From the NCBI RefSeq assembly GCF_022059845.1, contig NZ_CP091851.1, positions 4,453,501-4,517,500 of the forward strand: DNA of 64,000 bases. Reading direction: 5' to 3'. The stretch is from Terrirubrum flagellatum (GTDB lineage: Bacteria > Pseudomonadota > Alphaproteobacteria > Rhizobiales > Beijerinckiaceae). Below, in pieces: positions 9,188 to 18,677 of this stretch (within the stretch, counting starts at the first letter, position 1; every line of letters begins with the position of its first letter). The translations under genes and the position numbers were made by a program. The notes beneath the pieces are model-generated. The model was given only the letters and a program-made list of their open reading frames with translations. It was not told the DNA's origin and did not search any database.

Positions 9188-10285
9188 TCAGATTTTTCGC
9201 GCCGGCGGCGGCAGCCGCGCGGCGAATCCACCCAGGGGGAGCAGCGGCACGATCCATCCGCGCAGGCGGGACCAGCCGGCGCTCAGCGAGAGAACGACGA
9301 CGGCGAGCGCGAGCAGCGTGAGAATCAGAACGCCGCTGCCCGACGAGACGCCGCGCACGAAGAAGGCGAGCGCGGCGCCAGTGTAACTCAACCCCGAAAC
9401 GAGCAGCGCGCGCCGATCGATCGTCAGCGAGATCAGCGCGATAACGATGAAGGCGATCAGCACCATCATCGCGCGCTCCGACGTCAGCGCCCACACCGAT
9501 CCGGCAAGGCCGCCGACAAGCGGATGAATCATCAGTGGCGCGGCGAGCAGATGCAGCCAGAACGCCGCGTCGCTGCGCGTTGTGCGCCGGAGCGGATCGG
9601 ACAAATCAAGCGACAGCGCGAGTGCAAAAACGGCGAAGCCGCAGGCCGCAAAAAACAGAGCTGGGACCTTGAGCGCGAGGGGGCCGCCCGCGACAGCGAG
9701 TGCCGCGAGAATCAGCCCGCCGGCGCCAATCGCCCAGTCGATCGGAACTCCGAATCTGCGGAAATGAAGGAACGCGGCGAGCGTGATGGAGAGCCCTCCC
9801 GCCACTCCATAGAAGCCGGAGAAGATTTCCGAGGACCGCCCCAGCGTGCGCTGGCTCGCGCTTCCCGACACATCGCCGTCGAACATCGCCACGACGAAAA
9901 TGACCGTCACGGCGAAAGACAGCGCGAACAGATTGCTCAGCATGATGCTCGGCAGCGCGAGCCGCATGCGCCTGGTGAAAATCTCCGACAATCCCCAGGC
10001 GGCCAGCGCGCCGAACAGTGACAGAAAAATCGGCGCCACGACGCCGCCGGCAACCATCAGCGCGCCATAGAGCAGCGCCACGCCGATCGCGACGAACACA
10101 TCGTTGAAGCCGCCGAGCACGCGGAATTTTTCATTGTCGGCATCGATCGACTCCGCAGCAGTCGGAAGCGCCACCGCTTGCGGCGGGCGACGCGCTTCAA
10201 GGAAGGCGACGAGCTGATCGGTCTGCGCAGCCGTGATGACGCCGGCTGTCGCCGCGGCGCGGATATCGTCGCGGCTGAAGCTCAT
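9188..10285 (-). CDS. Polytopic membrane protein between hslV and hslU (DUF2157-like)
   Basis: A 365-residue protein. The first 40 residues form a soluble helical segment ([19 protein letters not shown]) like the N-terminus of DUF2157 proteins. About ten hydrophobic helices follow, starting at [19 protein letters not shown], and the protein ends in a short basic tail. There is no transport signature, catalytic motif or signal peptide. Its ATG overlaps the hslV stop by four bases (ATGA), so it is translationally coupled to hslV, and hslU begins 46 bases after its stop. Its function is unknown; the coupling suggests co-expression with the protease but does not prove a shared role. Confidence 0.8.
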   Translation of the reverse strand: MSFSRDDIRAAATAGVITAAQTDQLVAFLEARRPPQAVALPTAAESIDADNEKFRVLGGFNDVFVAIGVALLYGALMVAGGVVAPIFLSLFGALAAWGLSEIFTRRMRLALPSIMLSNLFALSFAVTVIFVVAMFDGDVSGSASQRTLGRSSEIFSGFYGVAGGLSITLAAFLHFRRFGVPIDWAIGAGGLILAALAVAGGPLALKVPALFFAACGFAVFALALSLDLSDPLRRTTRSDAAFWLHLLAAPLMIHPLVGGLAGSVWALTSERAMMVLIAFIVIALISLTIDRRALLVSGLSYTGAALAFFVRGVSSGSGVLILTLLALAVVVLSLSAGWSRLRGWIVPLLPLGGFAARLPPPARKI

Positions 10286-10836
10286 GCGTCGAGCGTCTCG
10301 ATGACGAGATTATGGTTGGTATAGACGCAGATGTCGGCTGCGATCTTCATCGCGCGCCGGACGATTTCCTCGGCGTCGAGATCAACGTCCTTCAACGCGC
10401 GCGCGGCGGCGAGCGCGTAATTGCCGCCGGAGCCGATCGCCATGATTCCATCTTCAGGTTCGAGCACATCGCCGGTGCCCGAGACGAGATAGGACACTGC
10501 CTTGTCGGAGACGAGCAGCATCGCTTCGAGCCGCCTGAGATAGCGGTCGGTCCGCCAATCCTTGGCGAGTTCGACGCAGGCGCGCGCGAGCTGCCCGGGA
10601 TATTGCTCCAGCTTCGCCTCCAGCCGCTCGAACAGGGTGAAGGCGTCGGCGGTGGCGCCGGCGAAGCCTGCAATCACGGCGCCCTTGCCGAGCCGGCGGA
10701 CCTTCTTCGCATTGCCCTTCATCACGGTCTGGCCAAGGCTGACCTGACCGTCGCCGCCAATGACCACCTTGCCGCCCTTGCGGACAAGCAGAATGGTGGT
10801 GGCGTGGAAGGTCGGAATGTTGCTGGAGGCGTCCAT
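10282..10836 (-). CDS. hslV: ATP-dependent protease peptidase subunit HslV (ClpQ)
   Basis: The proteolytic subunit of HslUV, an N-terminal-nucleophile threonine peptidase related to proteasome beta subunits. The start at 10836 gives a 12-residue leader ([12 protein letters not shown]) before the paired TT of [19 protein letters not shown]. Thr13 becomes the N-terminal nucleophile after processing, and the lysine in VRKGGK is in the expected place. Length is 184 residues, with the proteasome-type fold to the end ([16 protein letters not shown]). A leader of this length before TT is common in alphaproteobacterial HslV. It is divergent from hisB with a 130-base intergenic region holding a possible heat-shock promoter. 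Confidence 0.96.
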   Translation of the reverse strand: MDASSNIPTFHATTILLVRKGGKVVIGGDGQVSLGQTVMKGNAKKVRRLGKGAVIAGFAGATADAFTLFERLEAKLEQYPGQLARACVELAKDWRTDRYLRRLEAMLLVSDKAVSYLVSGTGDVLEPEDGIMAIGSGGNYALAAARALKDVDLDAEEIVRRAMKIAADICVYTNHNLVIETLDA

Positions 10837-10860
10837 GGAAAGGTCCGTGAGGCGACGCTT

Positions 10861-10890
10861 CACATAGGGGCGGGCGCGGCGTCCCGCAAA
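10861..10890 (-). promoter_or_regulatory. Candidate heat-shock (RpoH) promoter for hslV
   Basis: On the minus strand TTTG is followed after 17 bases by CCCTATGTG, ending 24 bases before the hslV ATG. Alphaproteobacterial sigma-32 promoters approximate CTTG-N17-18-CYTAT-T, so the -10 fits well and the -35 matches three of four bases. This is pattern matching only. Confidence 0.4.
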
Positions 10891-10966
10891 CCATCGTCGG
10901 CTTCGGAGCTTCCCGCGCGCGCCCGCACGCTGTAAAGGGTGCGCCGCAACAATCTGGAGAGCGCGC

Positions 10967-11554
10967 ATGCGCAGCGCGAGCGTGAGCCGGAAGACCGCCG
11001 AGACCGGCGTCTCGGTGGAGCTGACGATCGACGGGTCGGGCAAGGCCGCGATCCGCACCGGCGTCGGCTTCTTCGACCATATGCTGGAGTTGCTCGCCCG
11101 CCACGCCTTGTTCGACCTCAAGGTGGACGCCGAAGGCGACACCCATGTGGACGATCACCACACAGTCGAAGATGTCGGTATTGTCATTGGGCAGGCGCTC
11201 CTGCGCGCGCTCGGCGACAAGAAGGGCATCGCCCGCTACGCCAGCCTCGATCTGCCCATGGACGAAGCTCTGACGCGGGTGGCGCTCGATATCTCGGGTC
11301 GGCCCTATCTCGTCTTCAAGACCGAATTCCCCAGCGCCAAGATCGGGACATTCGACACCGAGCTGGTGCGCGAGTTCTTTCAGGCGTTCGCCACGCAGGC
11401 GGCGATAACATTGCATGTGGAGACGCTGCATGGCGCGAACTCGCACCATATCGCTGAGAGTTGCTTCAAAGGGCTGGCGCGCGCGCTGAGGGCGGCTGTG
11501 ACCATCGATCCCCGCGAGGCCGGACGAATTCCGTCGACGAAGGGCGCGCTTTGA
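10967..11554 (+). CDS. hisB: Imidazoleglycerol-phosphate dehydratase
   Basis: Catalyses the sixth step of histidine synthesis, imidazoleglycerol phosphate to imidazoleacetol phosphate, using two manganese ions. Metal-binding motifs are visible: [13 protein letters not shown], then [11 protein letters not shown], with the second repeat half containing [16 protein letters not shown]. At 195 residues it is the monofunctional form without the HisN phosphatase domain of enterobacteria. It is the first gene of the run hisB-DUF2628-hisH-hisA-hisF-hisE, divergent from hslV. hisG, hisD, hisC and hisI are not in the window, so the pathway is split between loci as usual in Rhizobiales. Confidence 0.97.
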   Translation: MRSASVSRKTAETGVSVELTIDGSGKAAIRTGVGFFDHMLELLARHALFDLKVDAEGDTHVDDHHTVEDVGIVIGQALLRALGDKKGIARYASLDLPMDEALTRVALDISGRPYLVFKTEFPSAKIGTFDTELVREFFQAFATQAAITLHVETLHGANSHHIAESCFKGLARALRAAVTIDPREAGRIPSTKGAL

Positions 11555-11557
11555 GCC

Positions 11558-12055
11558 ATGGCGAGCTGGACGATCCATCTCCCGCCGGACGCGGATAATA
11601 TTACGGATACGGATCGTTTCGTACCCGTAAAGGATGGCTTGCGAGCTTTGCCGATTGTCTTCGGGCCGCTCTGGTTCCTGGCGAAGCGGCTCTGGTGGGG
11701 ATTGCTTGGCGTCCTCGTCCTGCAGGGGTTGCTCATCGCCTTGATCTGGACCCTGCCACTCCCTCAGCCCGCGGCCGGACTGATCCAGGCCGCCTTCAAC
11801 CTGCTGCTGGGCCTGGAAGCCTCCTCGGTCGAGCGCTGGACCCTGCGCCGCATGGGCTGGCGCGAGGCCGGGGCGGTGATCGCCCATGGCCGGGAGGAAG
11901 CGGATGCGCGCGCAGCTATGCTGCTTGCCGACCTTTCCGTGACCGGGCAGCTCGATACGCTGCCAGAAGCTCCATTGAGGCGGACGGTCCCGGCGATCCC
12001 GCCGGCGGCACCCACGCATGTGCTCGGCCTCTTCCCCGAGGCAAGGCCGCGATGA
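11558..12055 (+). CDS. DUF2628-type membrane protein embedded in the his operon
   Basis: A 165-residue protein starting 3 bases after hisB and overlapping hisH by four bases (ATGA), so it is fully part of the operon. The first 30 residues are soluble and carry [15 protein letters not shown]. Two hydrophobic helices follow ([19 protein letters not shown] and [20 protein letters not shown]), then a third weaker one containing [17 protein letters not shown]. This layout and the tryptophan- and glycine-rich helix pair match DUF2628 proteins found at this position in alphaproteobacterial his clusters. The C-terminal 50 residues are Ala/Pro-rich. No enzymatic motif is seen and its role is unknown. 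Confidence 0.8.
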   Translation: MASWTIHLPPDADNITDTDRFVPVKDGLRALPIVFGPLWFLAKRLWWGLLGVLVLQGLLIALIWTLPLPQPAAGLIQAAFNLLLGLEASSVERWTLRRMGWREAGAVIAHGREEADARAAMLLADLSVTGQLDTLPEAPLRRTVPAIPPAAPTHVLGLFPEARPR

Positions 12056-12702
12056 GCGTCGCCATCATCGACTACGGCTCCGGCAACCTGCACTCGGCGA
12101 ACAAGGCGTTCGAGCGGGCGGCGCGGGAATCCGGCGTCAATGCGCCGATCACCGTCACCAGCGATCCCGATGTCGTCGTGAAGGCGGACCGGATTGTCCT
12201 GCCGGGCGTCGGCGCCTTCGCCGACTGCCGGCGTGGGCTTGATTCCGTCGGCGGCATGGTCGACGCCCTGACCGAAGCGGTTCGTGTGAAGGGTAAGCCG
12301 TTCCTCGGCATCTGCGTCGGCATGCAGCTCATGGCGAGCCGCGGGCTCGAATATGTCACGACCGCGGGCCTTGGCTGGATTCCAGGCGACGTCGTCATCA
12401 TCAAGCCCGGCGATCCCGCGCTGAAGATCCCTCACATGGGCTGGAATTCGATCGATGTCGGCCGGTCGCACCCGCTGCTGCAGGGCGTTAAAACGGGCGC
12501 GGACGGGCTCAACGCCTATTTCGTCCATTCCTATCATCTCGCCGCGACGAATGATGCGGAGGTCGTCGCAACCACCGATCACGGTGGCACGGTCACCGCG
12601 ATGGTGGCGCGCGACAACATGGCGGGCACGCAGTTCCATCCTGAGAAGAGCCAGACGCTCGGGCTCGCCTTGATCGCGAATTTCCTGAGATGGCGGCCAT
12701 GA
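12052..12702 (+). CDS. hisH: Imidazole glycerol phosphate synthase, glutaminase subunit
   Basis: A class I glutamine amidotransferase that hydrolyses glutamine and channels ammonia to HisF, 216 residues. The start at 12052 gives [19 protein letters not shown], the invariant HisH opening. The nucleophile cysteine is in [11 protein letters not shown], and the catalytic His-Glu pair in [10 protein letters not shown]. The oxyanion strand region PGVGAFADC is also present. The ATG overlaps the DUF2628 stop, and the gene overlaps hisA at the other end, so all these genes are translationally coupled. Confidence 0.96.
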   Translation: MSVAIIDYGSGNLHSANKAFERAARESGVNAPITVTSDPDVVVKADRIVLPGVGAFADCRRGLDSVGGMVDALTEAVRVKGKPFLGICVGMQLMASRGLEYVTTAGLGWIPGDVVIIKPGDPALKIPHMGWNSIDVGRSHPLLQGVKTGADGLNAYFVHSYHLAATNDAEVVATTDHGGTVTAMVARDNMAGTQFHPEKSQTLGLALIANFLRWRP

Positions 12703-13445
12703 TCCTGTTTCCCGCCATCGATCTCAAGGAAGGCCACTGCGTCCGCCTCATCAGGGGCGACATGGCGCAGGCGACCGTGTTCAACGACGATCCCGCCGCG
12801 CAGGCGGCCGCGTTCGAGAACCAAGGCTTTTCCTGGCTGCATGTGGTCGATCTCGACGGCGCCTTCGCCGGCAAGCCGATGAACGCGGCCGCCGTTGAAG
12901 GAATCCTGAAAGCCACTGGCAATCCCGTGCAGCTTGGCGGCGGCGTGCGCGATCTCGCGACCGTGGAAGCGTGGCTGACGCGCGGCGTGCGCCGCGTGAT
13001 CATCGGCACGGCGGCGGTGAAAAACCCGGCGCTGGTGCGCGAGGCCGCGAAAAAATTTCCGGGACAAATCGCCGTCGGCATCGACGCGCGCGACGGTTTC
13101 GTCGCGGTCGAAGGATGGGCCGACACATCGACGCTGCATGCGCATGATCTGGCGAAGCGGTTCGAGGACGCCGGCGTCGCAGCGATCATCTTCACCGACA
13201 TCGATCGCGACGGCGCGCTCGGCGGCGTTAATTGGGACGCCACGATCGCGCTCGCGAACGCTACGTCAATTCCAGTGATCGCGTCCGGCGGCGTCGCGTC
13301 GCTCGCCGATATCACGAAGCTCGCTTCGCCCGAATGCGCCGGACTCGAAGGCGCGATTTCCGGACGCGCGCTCTATGACGGGCGCATCGATCCCGTTGCG
13401 GCGCTGAAGATTCTCGCCGATGCGCGGCGGGAAAGAGCAGCCTGA
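12699..13445 (+). CDS. hisA: Phosphoribosyl-formimino-AICAR-phosphate isomerase
   Basis: An (beta-alpha)8-barrel isomerase (ProFAR to PRFAR), the step before HisHF. The start at 12699 gives [21 protein letters not shown] and forms an ATGA overlap with the hisH stop; an ATG three codons earlier (12690) is also possible. The catalytic first Asp is in PAIDLK, and the second in FTDIDRDG; phosphate-binding loops are LGGGVRD in the first half and ASGGVAS in the second. Length is 248 residues. Its last base is shared with the first base of hisF. Confidence 0.96.
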   Translation: MILFPAIDLKEGHCVRLIRGDMAQATVFNDDPAAQAAAFENQGFSWLHVVDLDGAFAGKPMNAAAVEGILKATGNPVQLGGGVRDLATVEAWLTRGVRRVIIGTAAVKNPALVREAAKKFPGQIAVGIDARDGFVAVEGWADTSTLHAHDLAKRFEDAGVAAIIFTDIDRDGALGGVNWDATIALANATSIPVIASGGVASLADITKLASPECAGLEGAISGRALYDGRIDPVAALKILADARRERAA

Positions 13446-14218
13446 TGCTGAAAACCCGCATCATTCCCTGTCTCGACGTCAAGGACGGCCGCGTCGTGAA
13501 AGGCGTGCAGTTCGTCGATCTCATCGACGCCGGCGATCCCGTCGAAGCGGCGAAAGCCTATGACGCCGCCGGCGCGGACGAACTCACATTTCTCGACATC
13601 ACCGCAAGTCATGAAGGCCGCGGCACTCTGCTCGACGTCGTCAGGCGCACGGCGGAAAACTGCTTCATGCCGCTGACTGTTGGCGGCGGCGTGCGCACGA
13701 TCGAGGATATTCGCGCGCTGCTGCTCGCCGGCGCCGATAAGGTCTCAATCAATACCGAAGCAGTGCGCCGACCAGAGTTCGTGCGCGAGGCGGCGGAGAA
13801 ATTCGGCAGCCAGTGCATCGTCGCCGCGATCGACGTGCGCCGCGGCGCGCATACGCACAATAATCCGCCGTTCGAAATCTATACGCATGGCGGTCGCAAC
13901 GCGACCGGGATCGATGCGCTCGAACATGCGCAGAAACTCGTCTCCTACGGCGCTGGCGAAATCCTGCTGACCTCAATGGACAAGGACGGGGCCAAGTCGG
14001 GTTATGACATCGAACTGACGCGCAAGATCGCGGACGCGGTCAGCGTGCCTGTGGTCGCGTCCGGCGGCGTCGGAACGCTCGACCATCTCGTCGAAGGCGT
14101 GGTCGAAGGCCATGCGAGTGCGGTGCTCGCCGCGTCAATCTTCCATTTCGGGACCTATACGGTCGGGCAGGCGAAGCAGGCGCTCGCCGCCGCTGGCGTG
14201 CCCGTGAGGATGACCTAG
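13445..14218 (+). CDS. hisF: Imidazole glycerol phosphate synthase, cyclase subunit
   Basis: The barrel subunit that uses ammonia from HisH to make imidazoleglycerol phosphate and AICAR. It opens [20 protein letters not shown], with the catalytic Asp in CLDVKDG and the second in LTSMDKDG. Phosphate loops TVGGGVRT and VASGGVG and the barrel-bottom ammonia-gate residues (Arg in [11 protein letters not shown], plus Lys and Glu further on) are in the normal places. Length is 257 residues. It directly abuts hisE, with no intergenic base between the TAG and the next ATG. Confidence 0.97.
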   Translation: MLKTRIIPCLDVKDGRVVKGVQFVDLIDAGDPVEAAKAYDAAGADELTFLDITASHEGRGTLLDVVRRTAENCFMPLTVGGGVRTIEDIRALLLAGADKVSINTEAVRRPEFVREAAEKFGSQCIVAAIDVRRGAHTHNNPPFEIYTHGGRNATGIDALEHAQKLVSYGAGEILLTSMDKDGAKSGYDIELTRKIADAVSVPVVASGGVGTLDHLVEGVVEGHASAVLAASIFHFGTYTVGQAKQALAAAGVPVRMT

Positions 14219-14539
14219 ATGCCGTTCTCGCTGCATGATCTCGAACGCATCGTGGCCGAGCGCGCCGCCGCCGATCCCGCCCAATCCTGGACTGCGAAGC
14301 TGATCGCCGCCGGGCCGGCGCGCATCGCCAAAAAGCTCGGCGAAGAGGCGGTCGAAACCGTCATCGCCGCCATGGAAGAAAACAAATCGGCGCTGGTTTC
14401 TGAAAGCGCCGATCTTATTTATCATCTCATGGTTCTCCTGCGCGCCCGCGGCGCGTCCCTGCAGGCGGTGCTTGACGAGCTTGAGCGCCGCACCTCCCAA
14501 TCCGGGCTCGCGGAGAAAGCCGCGCGCAAACCGGACTGA
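14219..14539 (+). CDS. hisE: Phosphoribosyl-ATP pyrophosphatase
   Basis: A small all-helical MazG-superfamily enzyme of 106 residues that hydrolyses PR-ATP to PR-AMP, the second step of histidine synthesis. The metal-binding acidic helix pattern [14 protein letters not shown] and the following [13 protein letters not shown] are diagnostic. It is a stand-alone HisE, not fused to HisI as in enterobacteria. It is the last his gene here, 17 bases before coaA, a common arrangement in Rhizobiales. Confidence 0.95.
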   Translation: MPFSLHDLERIVAERAAADPAQSWTAKLIAAGPARIAKKLGEEAVETVIAAMEENKSALVSESADLIYHLMVLLRARGASLQAVLDELERRTSQSGLAEKAARKPD

Positions 14540-14556
14540 CCGACCCGCGAGGCGTC

Positions 14557-15528
14557 ATGGATCAGCTTCTCAATCCGCCCCGGGACGACGACGCGCTCGC
14601 CCCCTATCGCGTCTTCTCGCGCGACGAATGGGCGCGGCTGCGCGCCGACACGCCGATGACGCTGACCGCGCAGGAGATCGTGCGGCTGCAGTCGCTCAAC
14701 GATCCGATCTCGCTCGAAGAGGTCGCTGCGATCTATCTCCCGATGTCGCGGCTGCTCTCGCTTTATGTCGCGGCCACGCAAGGGCTGTTCAAGGCGACCC
14801 AGCGTTTCCTCTACGCCGAGGAAGAAGCCAAGGTCCCCTACATCATCGGACTCGCGGGCTCGGTCGCTGTCGGCAAATCCACCACAGCCCGCGTGCTGCA
14901 GGCGTTGCTCGCGCGCTGGCCGAACACGCCAAAGGTCGATCTCGTCACGACCGACGGATTCCTGCTGCCCAACGCCGAGCTTGAGAAGCGCGGCCTGATG
15001 CAGCGCAAGGGTTTTCCCGAAAGCTATGACGGCGCCGCGTTGCTGCGCTTCGTCGCCGACATCAAGGCGGGCAAACGGCCGGTGAAAGCGCCGATCTATT
15101 CGCACATCGTCTATGACGTCGTGCCCGGCGACTATGTCACCGTCGATCGGCCGGACATTCTGATCTTCGAGGGGCTCAACGTGCTGCAGCCGGCGCCTCT
15201 GCCGAAGGACGGCAAGGCGGTTCCGTTCGTGTCCGACTTCTTCGACTTCTCGATCTATCTCGACGCCGAGGAAGAGCACCTCCACGACTGGTATGTCTCG
15301 CGCTTCATGCGACTGCGCGAGACGGCCTTCCGTGACCCGCGCTCCTTCTTCCGCAAATACACCGAGTTTACGAATGAGCAGGCGCTGGCGCGCGCGGAAG
15401 AACTCTGGAGCACGATCAATCTCGTCAATCTGCGCGAGAACATCCTGCCGACTCGCCCGCGCGCCAGCCTGATCCTGAAGAAGGGCGCCTCGCACGCCAT
15501 CGAGGAAGTGGCGCTGCGGAGATTGTGA
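14557..15528 (+). CDS. coaA: Type I pantothenate kinase
   Basis: Phosphorylates pantothenate, the first committed step of coenzyme A synthesis. It is 323 residues (E. coli 316). The P-loop is [21 protein letters not shown] at about residues 104-124, followed by [29 protein letters not shown], the CoaA substrate-binding signature, and later [10 protein letters not shown] and [14 protein letters not shown]-like ribosome site precedes the ATG at 14557. The gene follows hisE by 17 bases and probably shares its transcript. The coaBC gene for later CoA steps also lies in this window at 48-50 kb. Confidence 0.97.
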   Translation: MDQLLNPPRDDDALAPYRVFSRDEWARLRADTPMTLTAQEIVRLQSLNDPISLEEVAAIYLPMSRLLSLYVAATQGLFKATQRFLYAEEEAKVPYIIGLAGSVAVGKSTTARVLQALLARWPNTPKVDLVTTDGFLLPNAELEKRGLMQRKGFPESYDGAALLRFVADIKAGKRPVKAPIYSHIVYDVVPGDYVTVDRPDILIFEGLNVLQPAPLPKDGKAVPFVSDFFDFSIYLDAEEEHLHDWYVSRFMRLRETAFRDPRSFFRKYTEFTNEQALARAEELWSTINLVNLRENILPTRPRASLILKKGASHAIEEVALRRL

Positions 15529-15543
15529 GGTCGGCGCTCGCGC

Positions 15544-16197
15544 TTAATTCAGGGCGTGGGCGAAATAAGCGACTTCATTACGACCCCACGCAGAACGGTG
15601 TCCTGAAAAGCCTTCGCGAAGGCTGACTCGGCTGTAGTTCCGCGTGCCCGCCTGAATGATATCGGGCCCTTCGACGGCGATTTGCGCCGCGCTCTTCTCG
15701 CTTGGCCTGACAATCGCGATGTGGCCCGGCTTGTCGTCATAGTGATTGTGATAGGCGGCGACCACGAGCATGCCGCGGTTCGCAAGCTGCTGCGCCATCG
15801 CCGCATCCGCGACGGGACGCCATCCGTTGGGCGCGCCTTCTTCGGCGAGCCATTCGAATTGCGCATTGGCGAGAAGCGTCTGCCCGTGCTCGGGCGGCCG
15901 CAGGATATAGACGCCAAGTTGCTTCGCGGCCGAAGCGACGAACGCGCTGCAATGGGTGTGGCGGCCGCGGTTCGATAAAGGACGGCCATCAGGCAGCCCC
16001 GTTTCCCACTCGATATGCTGGCCCGCGATCCAGCGCTGCTCCACGCCCATGCGATCGAGCATGTCCGCGAGCCTTCGACCCGCTGGCGAGATCGTCTCGG
16101 CCGCTTCGGCGCAAGGACCAAAAGCCGTTGCAGACACAGCAGCAAAGGCGAGTAAAACGGCGCGGCGGGAGATGGGCGATCTGACGGCGGAATGCAT
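15544..16197 (-). CDS. Predicted exported cysteine amidase/peptidase-like protein
   Basis: A 217-residue protein with a signal peptide (SRRAVLLAFAAVSATAFG, then a likely cleavage near AEAAE). The mature part carries a cysteine followed by Ser-Ala in RHTHCSAFVASAAKQLG and, about 70 residues later, KPGHIAIVRP. This Cys...His arrangement is that of NlpC/P60- and CHAP-type papain-like amidases acting on peptidoglycan or peptides. The family is assigned by this pattern only; it could be a divergent or inactive member. It converges on coaA with 15 bases between the stops. The MBL-type gene upstream is on the same strand 90 bases away. Confidence 0.6.
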   Translation of the reverse strand: MHSAVRSPISRRAVLLAFAAVSATAFGPCAEAAETISPAGRRLADMLDRMGVEQRWIAGQHIEWETGLPDGRPLSNRGRHTHCSAFVASAAKQLGVYILRPPEHGQTLLANAQFEWLAEEGAPNGWRPVADAAMAQQLANRGMLVVAAYHNHYDDKPGHIAIVRPSEKSAAQIAVEGPDIIQAGTRNYSRVSLREGFSGHRSAWGRNEVAYFAHALN

Positions 16198-16287
16198 GCG
16201 ACGCCTCCGGAGAGATTGCCAGATAGCCGAAGTCAGATAAGCGGCGCAGTGCGGGGCCGCACGCTCGTGCGCTCCTTGCGCCGTCGA

Positions 16288-17106
16288 TCATCCCCCGGTC
16301 GGCGGCAGCACCAGCACCTTCGGCTTCTGCGGGATTGCTGCGCGCGACAGAGTCGCGCTCGGACTTTCGCTGCGCTCGACATCCCAGCCCTGCGCCCGCG
16401 CCTTGTCGAGAAAGCGCTGGAGGGTCGATGGTCCGAAATAATGCATCGGGATCATCAGCGGCGCATGGATCGTCTTCAGCGCCTCGATCATGCCGTCGAC
16501 ATTGAGCGTGTAGCTGCCATCGACCGGCACAAGCACGATATCGATCGGCCCGAGCTGCTGCAGATGTTTCGGCGTCAGCGTGTGATGCAAATGGCCGAGA
16601 TGGGCGACGCAGAGACCTGACGCCTCGAATACGAAAATCGAATTGCCGTAATATTCCGTCGCGCCGTAGCCGTCGCGAATATTGGTCGGCACGTTGCGGA
16701 TGCGGACATCGCCGACGCGCAGATCATGGTCGGCCGGCTGCCCCGGCTCGGCCCAGCCGCGCAACACATGCTTGATCTCCGGTTCGGGACTGAGCGTGTA
16801 ATGAGTCGAATGCGCATGGTTCATCGTCGCGACCATGGGCGGGACGCGCGGACGGACATAGTCGTTGTAGTCGGTGCCGATGGTCACGCCGCCCGGCGTC
16901 TCGATGACGAAGGTCGAGTGGCCGATATAGGTGAGCAGCACTTCGCCCGCGGCCACGGCGGCCATCCGCAGCGCCGCCTGATGCAATAGCGGTGAGCGCT
17001 GCGCCACGGGACCGATGCAGCGATCCTCGTTCTGGGCGCGCGCGGGGAGCACCGCCGACGCCAACGCCAGAATGACCGGAAAACATCGCAGAAGAAGGGT
17101 CCGCAT
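16288..17106 (-). CDS. Exported metallo-beta-lactamase-fold hydrolase (UlaG-like)
   Basis: A 272-residue protein. The start at 17106 gives a clear signal peptide (MRTLLLRCFPVILALASAVLPARAQ). The body has the UlaG-like MBL pattern: LLTYIGHSTFVIETPGGVTIGTDYND, where the first strand carries GHSTF. The metal site HxHxDH of the superfamily appears modified as NHAHSTHYT (His-X-His-X-X-His), and LCVAHLGHLHHTL and PMHYFG supply further histidines. The substrate is unknown; related proteins are annotated as L-ascorbate-6-phosphate lactonase-like, but a periplasmic location argues against that reaction. No functional partner is adjacent. Confidence 0.75.
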   Translation of the reverse strand: MRTLLLRCFPVILALASAVLPARAQNEDRCIGPVAQRSPLLHQAALRMAAVAAGEVLLTYIGHSTFVIETPGGVTIGTDYNDYVRPRVPPMVATMNHAHSTHYTLSPEPEIKHVLRGWAEPGQPADHDLRVGDVRIRNVPTNIRDGYGATEYYGNSIFVFEASGLCVAHLGHLHHTLTPKHLQQLGPIDIVLVPVDGSYTLNVDGMIEALKTIHAPLMIPMHYFGPSTLQRFLDKARAQGWDVERSESPSATLSRAAIPQKPKVLVLPPTGG

Positions 17107-17201
17107 GCTCGGCTCCTCGCGGCGAACGAAGCAAAGCATGGGCCGAAACCGCCGGCCGGACCAGCCGGCCATTCGCCGCCAGGATCACGATCCGGTCAGG
17201 G

Positions 17202-18084
17202 TTGAATCAATTTGTCGGCGCCTTGAAGATTCTTTTCGAGCCGGATTCCGCGCGCCGTTCCCTTAGCCTGCAACTTTCACGGCATCTCGGGCGGACGATG
17301 TCGATCCACGAAACCGGCTATCCCTATTCGCGCGAGGCCGCGATCCTCGTTGCGGCGGGCCTCGACAGCCGCAACGCCGCGATCTGCATCGCGCGCGCGG
17401 TCGCTACGGGCGCGCATCCGCTTGAACAGGCGATCGCCGATCGGCTGATCAGCGAGGAGGCCGGCTATCACGCGCTCGCCGACTTTCTCGACCTCCCCTT
17501 CGCTGGCGGGCGCATCGTGGCGTCGCTTGAAACATCCTGGCCGGAGGCGGAACTGCATGGTCTTGCGCCGCTCGCGCCGAATACACGCGGCTGGCGGTTC
17601 GCCATGGCGCCGCGCGGGCGCTTCCTGCGCGAAGCGCTCGGCTGGGATGCGCGAAGGCCAGGCAGGGGGCTCGTGATCACGACGCCGGCGCGACTCGCGC
17701 GCGCCGTCGAAAAAGCCTGTGCGACACAGATTCAATTCGCGGCGTCACATCGATTGCCGGACGCTTCACCGTTCGATTCCGCGCGGAATGGTCCCGGCGC
17801 GCCTGTCATGATCGCAATCGTCTTCGCGACCTTCGGCTTTCTGACTCTCTTCTACTGGAGCCCCGCCCTTGCGCTCGCTTGCCTCAGCCTCGCGATCGGC
17901 AGCCTGTTTCTTGTGACCGTGGCGCTCAGGCTCGCAGCCGCGGCTTCGCCCGGCTGGCCGGTCTCGCATGAGGCGCCGCGTCTCTCTGACAAGAAACTGC
18001 CGACCTACACCGTGCTGGTCCCGCTCTATCGCGAGGCCAACATGGCGCGGCGACTGACCGCCTGGCTTTGCGCCATCGACTATC
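17202..18084 (+). pseudogene. XagB-like glycosyltransferase, 5' part (interrupted by mobile element)
   Basis: First 294 codons of a family-2 glycosyltransferase. The start is TTG at 17202 (an ATG lies at 17298). The N-terminal 120 residues resemble the type II secretion ATPase N-domain found at the front of XagB-like glycosyltransferases (HPLEQAIADRLISEEAGYHALADFLDLPF). Two membrane helices follow (MIAIVFATFGFLTLFYW and LALACLSLAIGSLFLVTVAL), then the start of the GT2 domain, TYTVLVPLYREA. The frame is cut at 18084 inside the codon for Pro in CAIDYP. The fragment reads 17 codons into the element and stops at 18134, so the encoded product lacks the catalytic core. It was probably an exopolysaccharide synthase. 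Confidence 0.85.
18077..18084. repeat. Target-site duplication, left copy
   Basis: CGACTATC, identical to 21528-21535 on the other side of the element. An 8-bp duplication is the size made by IS1595-family transposases. Confidence 0.92.
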
Positions 18085-18107
18085 CGCCATTAGGTAGCAA
18101 CCTCACC
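18085..18107 (+). repeat. Left terminal inverted repeat
   Basis: Begins CGCCATTAGGTAGCAA and differs from the reverse complement of the right end at one position (C against G at the 17th base). Confidence 0.92.
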
Positions 18108-18151
18108 TTCAGGATTCTCGCTGCACCGCGCTGATTTTGCAATGATGCGAG

Positions 18152-18583
18152 ATGGCCGAAGCACAGATTTTGATGACGCTCACCGCCAAGCGGAACGAGC
18201 TAGAGGCGATAATCGATCAATACGAGAAACGCCTTCACGCCGCCCGAACGGACCTCGCCCACGTCAACGCCACGCTCCGCCTATTCCGGACCAAGGGCGA
18301 GCCAACAGAGTTTCCGGTTCCGGTCGGGCTCAATCGCATCTTCCGGCGCGGCGAGGCTTTCGGGCTTTGCCTAGAGGCCCTTCGTCAGGCCCCGGACGGC
18401 CTCGACACGCGGGAGCTATCGCTGGCGATCATCAAGGCGAAGGGGTGGGATGACGCCGACCGAGTGCTCCGCATGTCCGTCTCGGCAATGATCGTAGGGG
18501 TGCTTGGACAGCGGGCCAAGCGGGGGCAATTGCGGGTGGCAGGGAAGCGGAAGGGGGTGGTGATTTGGGCGCTAAACCCTTGA
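18152..18583 (+). CDS. Coiled-coil plus winged-helix protein at the left end of the element
   Basis: A 143-residue protein of unknown function. Residues 1-50 form a charged coiled coil (TLTAKRNELEAIIDQYEKRL). From about residue 65 a small alpha/beta domain looks like a winged helix: RRGEAFGLCLEALRQAP, DTRELSLAIIKAKG, SVSAMIVGVLGQRAKRG, then a short beta hairpin LRVAGKRKGVVIWAL. This is a common DNA-binding arrangement. It points inward from the left terminus, 44 bases from the inverted repeat. A second gene of the same general architecture points inward from the right terminus, suggesting a shared role at element ends. I do not recognise a named family. Confidence 0.65.
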   Translation: MAEAQILMTLTAKRNELEAIIDQYEKRLHAARTDLAHVNATLRLFRTKGEPTEFPVPVGLNRIFRRGEAFGLCLEALRQAPDGLDTRELSLAIIKAKGWDDADRVLRMSVSAMIVGVLGQRAKRGQLRVAGKRKGVVIWALNP

Positions 18584-18677
18584 TCCTGAATCAATTTTCA
18601 CATTTAAAATCAAATACTTGACACTTGTTGAAGGTTTGTGGTTTACTCAAAATGCCGCAACGGCCGGAGTTTGAGTA

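Noticed and set aside
16288-17106. Class B beta-lactamase (carbapenemase) assignment for the exported MBL protein
   Set aside because: Strand motifs and length match the UlaG-like branch; the zinc motif is not that of true metallo-beta-lactamases.
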